Shown: positions 25,395-33,493 of the stretch, one piece after another | Layout of the letters: the number at the start of each line of letters is the position of its first letter | How positions within the stretch are numbered: position 1 is the first letter of the stretch | DNA from: Photobacterium ganghwense | GTDB lineage: Bacteria > Pseudomonadota > Gammaproteobacteria > Enterobacterales > Vibrionaceae | Assembly: GCF_003025595.1 (NCBI RefSeq) | Contig: NZ_PYMI01000002.1 | Coordinates: 1 to 64,000, forward strand | DNA length: 64,000 nt | Reading direction: 5' to 3' | Notes under the pieces: generated by a model | Seen by the model: only the letters and a program-made list of their open reading frames with translations | What the model was told of the DNA's origin: nothing | The model's database searches: none | Translations under genes and position numbers: made by a program

Positions 25395-26209
25395 AACTGA
25401 CCAATAAACGGATACTGCTGACAGGCGCGACCGGCGGCATCGGGTCCGCCCTTGCCCGCCAGCTGGCTGCCAAGGGGGCTAACCTGATTCTTGTCGGCCG
25501 CAACCAGAGTAAGCTGGGCGCCCTGCTGCACCAGATCAGCCGGGGGGAATCGGTCACTCCAGCGCAACACCTGAGCCTGTGCGCCGACCTTTCGCAGCCG
25601 GACGACATAGAAGCGCTGCATCGCCAGTGCCTGACATGGCGCGATCAGGGAATCACCATCGACATGCTGATTAACAACGCCGGCAGCAACGAGTTTGCTT
25701 ATCTGGCGCAGCGCAGCAGCGAAGCGATCACCCGGGAACTTCAGCTCAACCTGCTGGCCCCGATCCTGCTGTGTCAGAAGGCGATGTCATGGCTGAACCA
25801 CCCCGGCCAGATCATGAATATCGGCTCGACATTCGGGGCGATCGGCTATCCCGGCTATACCACTTACTGTGCCGGTAAGGCCGGATTGTATCGGTTCAGC
25901 GAAGCCCTGAACCGGGAGCTGTCCGACAGCGGTATCACAGTGCAGTACCTTGGCCCACGCGCCACCGATACGGACCTCAATGATCAGCGGGTCACCGAAT
26001 TAAACCAGCAACTGGGCAATAAAACAGACAGTCCGGAGGCGGTCGCGACGGCTATCGTGCATAGCCTCGAGCAGGAAACCCCTGCCCGCTGGCTGGGCTG
26101 GCCGGAAAAACTGTTTGTCAGACTGAACCAGTTGATCCCGAAGGTTGTGACAGCATCGATTCGTAAGCAACACGCAACCATCACTGATTTTGCAAGAAAA
26201 CTGCCGTAA
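25391..26209 (+). CDS. Short-chain dehydrogenase/reductase
   Basis: A 272-residue classical SDR. The cofactor motif TGATGGIG is at about residues 12-19, NNAG at about 93-96, the catalytic Ser in NIGSTFG and the Tyr-Lys pair in YTTYCAGKAG (about 153-160). The ATG at 25391 overlaps the stop of the fusion gene (ATGA) and has GGGAG 7 nt upstream, so an upstream ATG at 25385 is less likely. It probably reduces or oxidises a carbonyl made by the fusion enzyme. The C-terminal 60 residues, with RWLGWPEKLFVRLNQLIP, suggest weak membrane association. Confidence 0.9.
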   Translation: MKLTNKRILLTGATGGIGSALARQLAAKGANLILVGRNQSKLGALLHQISRGESVTPAQHLSLCADLSQPDDIEALHRQCLTWRDQGITIDMLINNAGSNEFAYLAQRSSEAITRELQLNLLAPILLCQKAMSWLNHPGQIMNIGSTFGAIGYPGYTTYCAGKAGLYRFSEALNRELSDSGITVQYLGPRATDTDLNDQRVTELNQQLGNKTDSPEAVATAIVHSLEQETPARWLGWPEKLFVRLNQLIPKVVTASIRKQHATITDFARKLP

Positions 26210-26234
26210 CAGCGGCGAATGCACAGGAGATAAG

Positions 26235-26891
26235 ATGATGAAACGTCATTCACGGATTTCTGCTTTGGCACCCGTCGCCGTAGCCCTGAGCCTGTTGGCA
26301 ATGTCAGCCCTGACGCAAGCGGCAGACGACAACACGCTGAGCGATATTCAGCATCAGTGGGCAAAATGTAAATATGACACCTTCAACAACGACAATCAGG
26401 TAGAATGTCTGGAAAAGCTGATTGATATCAACCAGAAAGCGGTAAGTCGTCAGCCTAAACGAGACGATCTGAAAGTCTGGCTGGCGATCAACAAAAGTAC
26501 GCTGGCCGGGGTAGATGGCGGACTGAGTGCCCTGTCGCTGGTGAAAGAGTCTAAGTCTTTGCTGGAAAGCGTGATCCAGTCGAATCCAAACGTGCTGGAA
26601 GGTTCCGCTTATACCAGTTTGGGTACACTATACTACCAGGTACCTGGCTGGCCGATTGGCTTTGGCGATGATGACAAAGCCGAATCCATGCTAAAACGAG
26701 CCCTGGCGATTAACCCCAACGGCATCGACCCGAACTTTTTCTACGGTGATTTTCTGGCCCAGGACGGACGCAAATCCGAAGCCATTGCATACCTGAAGAA
26801 AGCCCAGAAGGCGAGCCCTCGTACCGGTCGCCAGCTGGCTGACAAAGGACGGCAGATGGAAATTGCCAACAAGTTGAAGGAACTGCAATAA
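26235..26891 (+). CDS. Exported TPR-repeat protein
   Basis: A 218-residue protein with a signal peptide (Lys/Arg start, hydrophobic residues 10-26, cleavage after TQA) and a helical, TPR-like body (AESMLKRALAINPNGIDPNFFYGDFL, then EAIAYLKKAQKASP). AGGAG lies 5 nt before the ATG. It follows the SDR by 25 nt and precedes the response regulator by 2 nt, so it belongs to the operon. It could be a periplasmic partner of the kinase or of a product pathway; no enzymatic motif is visible. Function unknown. Confidence 0.75.
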   Translation: MMKRHSRISALAPVAVALSLLAMSALTQAADDNTLSDIQHQWAKCKYDTFNNDNQVECLEKLIDINQKAVSRQPKRDDLKVWLAINKSTLAGVDGGLSALSLVKESKSLLESVIQSNPNVLEGSAYTSLGTLYYQVPGWPIGFGDDDKAESMLKRALAINPNGIDPNFFYGDFLAQDGRKSEAIAYLKKAQKASPRTGRQLADKGRQMEIANKLKELQ

Positions 26892-26893
26892 CC

Positions 26894-27553
26894 ATGCGCA
26901 TTCTGTTAGTAGAAGACGATGCCATGCTCGGTCAATCCATGGTGGCTTCCCTTAGCCGCCATGGCTATACCGTGGACTGGTTACAGCTCGGCAATGGTGT
27001 CGAGCTGGCGCTCAAAACCGAGTCTTTCATGGCCATTATTCTGGATTTAACCCTGCCCGATACCGACGGGCTGGATGTGCTGCGCCGCGTGCGTCGCAGT
27101 GGCCACACCCTGCCGATTCTGATCCTTACCGCCCGCGATGACATTGATGACCGAGTCAAAGGGCTTGATGGCGGTGCCGATGACTATCTGGTCAAGCCGT
27201 TCGCGCTGGAAGAACTGCTGGCTCGCCTGCGGGTATTAATCCGTCGGGTGGCAGGCAGTACCGATCCGGTGCTGGAAATCGGCGATCTCACCCTGTCGCT
27301 GAAAAACAATGACGTGTATGTACAGGGCAACCCGATCAAACTGACCAAAAATGAATTTAAGCTGCTGGCGACGCTGGCGACCCAATCCGGTCGGGTACTC
27401 AGTAAAGAAGCGCTGCAGCAGGCATTGCACGGCTGGGATGAACTGGCCAGCGATAACGCCATCGAAGTGCACATTCATAACCTGCGCAAAAAAGTCGGCA
27501 GTAAGCTGATTAAAAATATCCGCGGTGTGGGGTACATCATTGAAAACAGCTGA
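26894..27553 (+). CDS. OmpR-family response regulator (PmrA/QseB-like)
   Basis: A 219-residue regulator: receiver domain 1-115 with acidic pair Glu7-Asp8-Asp9, phospho-acceptor Asp51 and conserved Lys101, then a winged-helix effector domain 125-219 ending in the IEVHIHNLRKKVG and IRGVGYI motifs of the QseB/PmrA group. That group recognises direct CTTAAG-like hexamers at 5-nt spacing, and such a site precedes the operon at 22032. The gene overlaps the kinase gene by a few codons. Confidence 0.95.
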   Translation: MRILLVEDDAMLGQSMVASLSRHGYTVDWLQLGNGVELALKTESFMAIILDLTLPDTDGLDVLRRVRRSGHTLPILILTARDDIDDRVKGLDGGADDYLVKPFALEELLARLRVLIRRVAGSTDPVLEIGDLTLSLKNNDVYVQGNPIKLTKNEFKLLATLATQSGRVLSKEALQQALHGWDELASDNAIEVHIHNLRKKVGSKLIKNIRGVGYIIENS

Positions 27554-29039
27554 CGCCAAGCCTTTTTCCATCAAACGCAGACTGATCCTCACCTCGGTGG
27601 GGGTCGCTGCGTTTTTGGTACTCATCTCTTGGGTGTCGATTTTCTTTGAAGCCCACCACGAGATTGATGAAGTGTACGATGCCAGGCTTGGTCAGTCGGC
27701 CAAAATTCTGGCCCTGAGCATGCCGCATCTGCTGCGCGAGCCTGCTGATATCCGAGCCCAGGCGTATTCGGGCTGGTATCAGAACATTCAGCGCTACGGC
27801 GGCGGCGATGACGATACCCTCACCCCTTACGGGCACCCTTACGAACAGAACCTGATGTTTCAGTTCTACAGTCAGGGCGAGATTCTGATCAAATCACCCG
27901 GCGCACCGGATACTCTGATCGGAGAGCCCGGTACGCTGGGTTATGGTAAAGTCGAGATTAACGGTGAGCCGTGGCGGCGCTTTCAGATTGAGTTACCCCC
28001 TCAGCACGGCCTGCTGAAACCGGCCTATCTGGTGGTGGCCGAGAAACAGGCGATTCGCCGTGAGCTGATCAACGAAATCGCGGTATCCACCGCCGCCCCG
28101 CAGCTGATACTGATAGCCGTACTGGCTGTCACGCTGATTCTGATCACCAACAAATTTTTCCGTCCGATCAATGAACTGCGTCAGGCGATCTCCGAACGAC
28201 ATATCAACCGGCTAGACGCCATCAGCGTCAAACACCCGACCATCGAGCTGGAACCATTGGTCCGGCAGCTCAACTACATGCTGGGCGAGGTAGAAAAAGC
28301 CTGGAGCCGGGAAAAACGGCTGACCCAGACTGCGGCCCATGAGCTGAAAACCCCGCTGGCAGTATTACGCCTGAATGCGGAAAATGCCCTAGATGCCCTG
28401 AGCCGCCAGCAACACCATGAGCTGCGCTCTGACCTGCAACAGATTTTGCGCGGTATTGAGCGTACCGACCGGGTTATTCAGCAACTGCTTATGCTGTCCC
28501 GTGTTGAAGCGCACCATAATCAGCACATCGAATCGCTGGATCTGGCTGAAAACCTGCGTAACGTTATTGCCAATCTGGTGCCGCTGGCGCTGAAAAATGA
28601 CCAGCATCTGGCCCTCGACGGACCGGAATCCGTCCGCATCATGGGCTACCCGATCCTCCTGTCGGTGTTGTTCAGTAACCTGATGGACAATGCGATTCGC
28701 TACGCCGGTAAAGAGGCTGACATTACCGTTACCCTGTCCACCACCAAAGACTGGGTAGAAGTCACGGTCAGTGACAGCGGAGAAGCCATTCCGGATAGCC
28801 TGAGGGATAAGATTTTCGAAAAGTTCTTTCGTGCCCATACCGAACGCGGTGACGGAGCCGGACTGGGCATGTCGATCATCAAAGATATTGCGTCGCTGCA
28901 TGGCGGCAGCATCGAACTGTTACCGGCCTCCGGCCCTCGAGGCAACCAGTTTCGGGTGAAATTACCGGCCCGCTCAGCTCAGATTGCACCGGTAAATGTC
29001 ATCGCCAAAACCCGGAATGAGCCCCATCCTGCGGGTTAA
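27540..29039 (+). CDS. Sensor histidine kinase partner of the regulator
   Basis: About 499 residues. Two membrane segments (about 15-37 and 183-202) flank a periplasmic sensor of about 145 residues, then HAMP, a HisKA helix with the phospho-His in AAHELKTPL (about residue 267) and an ATPase domain with SNLMDNAIRYAG and GDGAGLGMSI. No ATG is available at the 5' end. The TTG at 27540 overlaps the regulator gene and has a weak G-rich tract 7 nt before it; a GTG at 27525 is the alternative. The domain plan matches QseC/PmrB-type kinases. The signal sensed is unknown. Confidence 0.92.
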   Translation: MKTADAKPFSIKRRLILTSVGVAAFLVLISWVSIFFEAHHEIDEVYDARLGQSAKILALSMPHLLREPADIRAQAYSGWYQNIQRYGGGDDDTLTPYGHPYEQNLMFQFYSQGEILIKSPGAPDTLIGEPGTLGYGKVEINGEPWRRFQIELPPQHGLLKPAYLVVAEKQAIRRELINEIAVSTAAPQLILIAVLAVTLILITNKFFRPINELRQAISERHINRLDAISVKHPTIELEPLVRQLNYMLGEVEKAWSREKRLTQTAAHELKTPLAVLRLNAENALDALSRQQHHELRSDLQQILRGIERTDRVIQQLLMLSRVEAHHNQHIESLDLAENLRNVIANLVPLALKNDQHLALDGPESVRIMGYPILLSVLFSNLMDNAIRYAGKEADITVTLSTTKDWVEVTVSDSGEAIPDSLRDKIFEKFFRAHTERGDGAGLGMSIIKDIASLHGGSIELLPASGPRGNQFRVKLPARSAQIAPVNVIAKTRNEPHPAG

Positions 29040-29059
29040 CCGCTGAACGTCAGACACAA

Positions 29060-29087
29060 AGCGCGCAATATCTGCGCGCTTTTTTTA
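29060..29087 (+). terminator. Terminator of the six-gene operon
   Basis: AGCGCGCA and TGCGCGCT pair perfectly over a 5-nt loop and are followed by seven U residues, 21 nt after the kinase stop. Confidence 0.92.
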
Positions 29088-29160
29088 TGTCTTTTCAGGG
29101 CAATTTTGCCTCTGAACGGTGCCGATATTAAGCACAAGATAGCCGTCACAAGCTAGCAGG

Positions 29161-29220
29161 CACCAAATTAAGTGACCAAAAAATAAGTGACACCAAAGTA
29201 AGTGACAGAAAGTTAAGCCG
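29161..29220. repeat. Four tandem 15-nt units
   Basis: CACCAAATTAAGTGA, CCAAAAAATAAGTGA, CACCAAAGTAAGTGA and CAGAAAGTTAAGCCG follow each other without gaps between the operon terminator and the DUF1835 gene end. Confidence 0.85.
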
Positions 29221-29252
29221 CACAAAGAGGCCACACAGACAAAAAGGCGGGG

Positions 29253-30674
29253 TCAGCCCGACTTCAGCGTCAGGGTCGACAGATTCTGGTGATCCCAAAT
29301 CCACGCACGGTCAGGGCGAACCGGTATACCGCCCACGGCGTACTCACCCCAACTGGCAGTTTGGCGATGCCTGACGACTTGCCAGCCCAGCGCTGTCAGT
29401 GCCAGCTTGTGGCGCATCCAGTCAGACTCCGTCAGGGGTTGTTGCCCAGTATTATCAACATTGTTCGCACTGTCCGGGTTGCTCTCTGCGATGCTGACAC
29501 GCTGCACTAAAGCATTGTCTCCCACCAGCAGCGGCTTAATTACCGCCCAGAGCATGACATCCCCCAGAAAAGGCAGCGGCTCCAAAGCCTGATAGCGTTG
29601 GAACAGGGTCGTAAAAGGCACTCCTGTGTGGTGCTCTTTGTCCTGTATTAACTTGCTGTCGCCTGTCTGCCCGGTCAGAGCATCCCCTTCAGTTGCCAGC
29701 GCCTCCAGTGCCAGCCACTGGGTCAGTCCCAGCCCGGAGTTCTGATGCGGTAGTTCCTGAAGATGACGACGCAATACCGCAGCCAGATTGGGCAACTGAG
29801 CCCATTGCCCTGACGAGGAGAGTAACCGCACTAACGACATGGGTGACTCATCACACAGCGCATCCCAAACCCGACTCGCCGTGGTCATCATTGCTTCACT
29901 GACAGATCGTCGCGACTGCCACAATGCCCGCAAACCCTCCGCCGGTAATTGTCCCAGCCCGATAAACCTGTCCTGTCCCGGGAACCGGTTCACCTCAATT
30001 AGCTCAAGCACAGGCTGCGGTTTTTGATCCGCCCCGGGCGACACCATATGTGCACACCACTCGGCCAACACCCGCACCATCATCAGCTGATCATAATTGT
30101 CGTGTTCAACCCATAGCACCAGCCGTTCATAGGTCGAGTCGAGCAACTGAGCGCGCTTTTGCTGCCCGTCGGCAAGTAACATGGCTTCCGTCGTGATCGT
30201 ATCGCCCATCGCCGTCAGTAAATGCTGACGAACAAAGCGCGCTCGCACAGCCTCGCAGCGCCGGGGATCGCGGTCGAGAGGTCCCAGACAAAACGGGTCG
30301 ATATAGGGCAGGAAATCGCCGGTGAATCCGGCTTCCGTCAGTCGATGCTGAATGTCGTGACCACACCGCACATGCAAAGTGCGTTGGTCATTGTCAAGCG
30401 GGGCGACCTTGTGCGCAATCTGCTGCCGGTGATAATCCAACTGGTCAGTGTGCACTTTCAACTGGGCCCAACTGGGCAAACCCAGCTCACGAGCAATAAC
30501 CAGCTGAATATCAGCCAGCCGAATATTGTCCGTATTCAGCGACATTGCTTTGGGGTGATGCGCCCGCACCTGCTGCCATTCTTGCGAATCGCTGTGCTTA
30601 AGGGCTTTCAGACGTTGCTTGGCTCGGCGTTTCAACACGTCGAGACGCAAGGAAAAAGCGTTGTGAGTTGTCAT
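29253..30674 (-). CDS. DUF1835 domain protein
   Basis: A 473-residue protein from the ATG at 30674 (AGGTGA 5 nt upstream). The N-terminal 90 residues are helical and basic (LDVLKRRAKQRLKALKH). The DUF1835 core lies around residues 100-145 with LHVRCGHDIQHRL, GFTGDFLPYIDPFCLGPL. The rest is a long helical region with a Pro/Gln/Asp-rich insert near 440. DUF1835 proteins are cytoplasmic and uncharacterised. It is a single gene between the hemolysin-family operon and the trigonelline regulator; nothing links it to either. Confidence 0.8.
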   Translation of the reverse strand: MTTHNAFSLRLDVLKRRAKQRLKALKHSDSQEWQQVRAHHPKAMSLNTDNIRLADIQLVIARELGLPSWAQLKVHTDQLDYHRQQIAHKVAPLDNDQRTLHVRCGHDIQHRLTEAGFTGDFLPYIDPFCLGPLDRDPRRCEAVRARFVRQHLLTAMGDTITTEAMLLADGQQKRAQLLDSTYERLVLWVEHDNYDQLMMVRVLAEWCAHMVSPGADQKPQPVLELIEVNRFPGQDRFIGLGQLPAEGLRALWQSRRSVSEAMMTTASRVWDALCDESPMSLVRLLSSSGQWAQLPNLAAVLRRHLQELPHQNSGLGLTQWLALEALATEGDALTGQTGDSKLIQDKEHHTGVPFTTLFQRYQALEPLPFLGDVMLWAVIKPLLVGDNALVQRVSIAESNPDSANNVDNTGQQPLTESDWMRHKLALTALGWQVVRHRQTASWGEYAVGGIPVRPDRAWIWDHQNLSTLTLKSG

Positions 30675-30781
30675 GATTTCACCTGTCTCATGCTTCTGTG
30701 CTCGCCCGGCAGAAGAGAAGGCAAAACAAGTTGTAGGCAGCGGCACAATCTGCCGCTCTCAGTTAAAGTTACCTTGGATTT

Positions 30782-30827
30782 CATCCTTTCCGCGAGCCGG
30801 TGGCGCAGGTAGCGCCTGCGGAAAGGA
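30782..30827. other. Strong two-part hairpin upstream of the DUF1835 gene
   Basis: ATCCTTTCCGC pairs perfectly with GCGGAAAGGAT (30782-30792/30817-30827), and the 24-nt loop contains an inner GGCGC/GCGCC stem. It lies about 110 nt before the DUF1835 start on the minus strand, in the 337-nt gap to gntR. A second small stem, AGGCTC/GAGCCT, is at 30958-30976. Either a leader RNA structure or a REP-like element. Confidence 0.55.
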
Positions 30828-31011
30828 TATAACACCCGCCAAACGTTGCAAAGCGGGACGAGCGAGTAAAACCCAAAAACGTGAACGACCAACACATCAC
30901 GCCGTGCGTTGCCGCGCGACTGGAATTTGCTTGCTTTTCAGCGACATTGCGACTTGCAGGCTCGATTTTTGAGCCTTAAGTGAATCTGAGCTACCCGGAA
31001 CAAAACAGCCG

Positions 31012-31749
31012 TTATGCACTAATCAGCGACTGCTCACTGACAAAAATTGTCGGGACAACAGACACGCCTTCCTTTGCCGCCATCGCCGTCAACGCCACTT
31101 CCGAGGCGCGCTGAATATGTTTTACGCAGGCTCGGTGTGCCGCGGCAACATCACGCTGCACAATGGCATCAACGATCGCGCTCATCTCTTCAATACTCTC
31201 CATGTATCGATTTTCCTGGGAAATCGATGTGGCACGTAGCAGGTTGATACGCGCCTGTTGCTGGCGCAGCAGTTTCGCCGCCGTCTGGTTACCGCACCCT
31301 TCATACAGCAGCTCGTAAAAATCATTGACGCTGTCGAGGATGTTGGAAACATTCCCCTGTGTCAGGCGACGCGTCAGCAGATGAAGTGTGGTTTCCAGCA
31401 TCTGCAGGTGCTTGTCAGACGCATTGATGGTGTACAGCTGAACAATCAGGCTTTCTAAGCTGGCTCGCAGCTCGTAAATCTCTTTCGCGGTTTCCAGCGT
31501 TAACTTGGTAACAATCGGCCCTTTGTTTTCCAGGTAATCAACCAGCCCTTCGGATTCGAGGTGGCGCAGTGCTTCACGTACCGACGTCCGGCTGACTCCC
31601 AGCATGTCACAGAGATCCCGTTCAACCAGGCGATCTCCGGGAAGAAGCTGAAAATTCATAATGGCACTGCGTAAGGTTGCCAGCACTTTCTCGCGCAACG
31701 GAATCCGACTGTTTTCTATCTTCATTAGTTGCGTGGGTTGCCTGATCAT
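31012..31749 (-). CDS. tgnR: GntR/FCD regulator of the trigonelline cluster
   Basis: A 245-residue FadR-class GntR regulator: wHTH in residues 15-80 (LREKVLATLRSAIMNFQLLPGDRL, then SRTSVREALRHLESEGLV) and an all-helical FCD effector domain in 90-225. AGGAT precedes the ATG. In Acinetobacter baylyi the tgn cluster is controlled by a regulator of this type. Two identical TGGTATACCA-core palindromes in the BCCT/AA_synth promoter region have the symmetry expected of an FCD operator. The effector could be trigonelline or an intermediate; this is inference. The symbol rests on context. Confidence 0.85.
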   Translation of the reverse strand: MIRQPTQLMKIENSRIPLREKVLATLRSAIMNFQLLPGDRLVERDLCDMLGVSRTSVREALRHLESEGLVDYLENKGPIVTKLTLETAKEIYELRASLESLIVQLYTINASDKHLQMLETTLHLLTRRLTQGNVSNILDSVNDFYELLYEGCGNQTAAKLLRQQQARINLLRATSISQENRYMESIEEMSAIVDAIVQRDVAAAHRACVKHIQRASEVALTAMAAKEGVSVVPTIFVSEQSLISA

Positions 31750-31910
31750 CTTGATATCCTACTGGTCGTGGGATGGCATAGACCGAAGTAAACTACAGCA
31801 CCATGCATCCATATATTTAGTGTGGGCGGGGCTCATTATAAGTGATAGCAAATAACGATTTAAGGTAATTTTTGTGCTAGGCATGGCCTTTTCCACACAT
31901 AACACTTTGA

Positions 31911-32195
31911 TTATACACCTTCGACAATGACAACTTGTGCCGTGGCGATGCCAGCCCGGTGTACTTTGGCCTTCTGATAGCTGTCGGAATGGTAGCAGTT
32001 CAGCGCCTGTTCAAACGACGGGAATTCAATGATGACATTCCGTTGATGTTCGTTTCCTTCCAACTGCGTAAAACGTCCGCCGCGGGCCAGTAACTGGCCA
32101 TTAAATTGCTGAAATGCCGCCGGTGCCAGGTCGGTATAAGAACGATATTTTTCAGGATGATGAACGGTGACATGAGCGATCCAATACCCTTTCAT
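31911..32195 (-). CDS. DUF1330 family protein
   Basis: A 94-residue dimeric alpha/beta-barrel (ferredoxin-like) family protein with the usual start GYWIAHVTVHHPEKYRSYTDLAPAAF and a RNVIIEFPSFEQALNCYHSDSYQKAK segment. AGGAGG precedes the ATG. It lies between the oxygenase gene and gntR on the same strand and so belongs to the trigonelline neighbourhood. The family is uncharacterised; a small accessory or degradation role (DUF1330 is related to small monooxygenase-like folds) is possible. Confidence 0.88.
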   Translation of the reverse strand: MKGYWIAHVTVHHPEKYRSYTDLAPAAFQQFNGQLLARGGRFTQLEGNEHQRNVIIEFPSFEQALNCYHSDSYQKAKVHRAGIATAQVVIVEGV

Positions 32196-32385
32196 GATTC
32201 CTCCTAACCGCTTTGGGTTGCTGTCGAGTGATTTGTTAAGTTAAGTGTTGAGGCGCTTGCTGAGTGAACCACTTGGGTTAATGCCTGAATGAATGATTCG
32301 GTAAACAAGCGGGTCAAAATAAAGTCGTCAAAAAAGCCCCACCAGGCAGTGGGGCAAGGCAGAAAGAAACTGTCAGTCAAACCGT

Positions 32386-33417
32386 TTACTGAAAGGCAGG
32401 CATTACCTTTTCGATGAACAACTGCAGGGACTTTTTCTTCTCCTCAAAACTTAAACTGTTATCAGCCCAGTAGCTGTACTGGCTTACCCCCAGCGACTCG
32501 TAGTATTTCAAACGCGCGATGACCTCGTCCGGGGTGCCCACAGCCAGATTGTTACGCAATGCCGACGGGCTGAAGCTCTCGCCGAGATCTTCGGTGCTCA
32601 AGCGGTTTACAAACCCATTGTCTGGGGTCTGTGTGTTTTTCGCCCAGGCCATGAACATGGCATACCAGTGGTGCAGAGCGTCTGTACCCGCTTGCAACTC
32701 CTGCTCATTTTCGCCGACGAACGTATGGCGAAGCAGCATGATATCGGGACGACTCACCTGCGGATTGTTCGCAATCGCGTCATTGAATTTGTGCATAAGA
32801 TCCTGAACTTCTTCATCATCTTTTTGCAGCGGAGTCACCATGACATTGCAGCCGGCGCTGACGGCAAAATTGTGCGAATCCGGATCCCGGGCAGCAATCC
32901 ACATTGGCGGATGCGGCTGCTGAAGCGGCTTAGGCACGCTGGTCGTGGTTGGGAACTGGAACAGCTCACCGTCATGGGCATAATCACCCGCCCATAACTT
33001 CTGCAGCGCAGGCACCATTTCACGCAGGTATTTGCCGCCATCTGCAGATGGCATACCATTCATGACCCGATCAAATTCTGCCTGATACGCGCCACGGGCA
33101 ATCCCGAATTCCAGGCGTCCGTTACACATGATATCGGCCAGCGCCGCTTCACCAGCCAGCTTCACCGGATGCCAGAACGGAGCGATAAACGTTCCTGCGC
33201 CTAAGCGGATAGTGCTCGTTTTATCCGCCAGATAAGCAATGAAATTAAGCGGGTTCGGGGCAATGGTAAACTCCATAGCATGGTGTTCACCAATCCAGGC
33301 CATTTCAAAACCACCTTGCTCAGCAATTTGCACAAGCTCCGTCAGTTCAGCCAGTGACTGCTGGTGAGTTTTGCTCTCATCGTAGCGTTCCATGTGAAGG
33401 AATAAGGAGAATTTCAT
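32386..33417 (-). CDS. tgnB: Trigonelline monooxygenase, oxygenase component (LLM class)
   Basis: A 343-residue luciferase-like, reduced-FMN-dependent monooxygenase. The ATG at 33417 starts the family strand MKFSLFLHMERYD and has AAGGA upstream. WIGEHHAM near residue 45, GAGTFIAPFWHPVKLAGEAAL near 80 and FGIARGAY near 105 are typical LLM signatures. With the flavin reductase at 38535 it forms a two-component oxygenase; in the tgn pathway this enzyme opens the pyridinium ring of N-methylnicotinate between C5 and C6 without prior hydroxylation. Assignment rests on the complete set of tgn partners around it; the tgnA/tgnB letters are from memory. Confidence 0.85.
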   Translation of the reverse strand: MKFSLFLHMERYDESKTHQQSLAELTELVQIAEQGGFEMAWIGEHHAMEFTIAPNPLNFIAYLADKTSTIRLGAGTFIAPFWHPVKLAGEAALADIMCNGRLEFGIARGAYQAEFDRVMNGMPSADGGKYLREMVPALQKLWAGDYAHDGELFQFPTTTSVPKPLQQPHPPMWIAARDPDSHNFAVSAGCNVMVTPLQKDDEEVQDLMHKFNDAIANNPQVSRPDIMLLRHTFVGENEQELQAGTDALHHWYAMFMAWAKNTQTPDNGFVNRLSTEDLGESFSPSALRNNLAVGTPDEVIARLKYYESLGVSQYSYWADNSLSFEEKKKSLQLFIEKVMPAFQ

Positions 33418-33493
33418 GTCAAGTTTCCTTTCTTGTCGTTTTGTTTGCTTGGGCTTGTCTTGTGATTGATAGCCCGCCATTGGATTGCCCTGA

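Noticed and set aside
29161..29220. CRISPR array
   Set aside because: The units are contiguous 15-mers without spacers, and no cas genes are present in the window.
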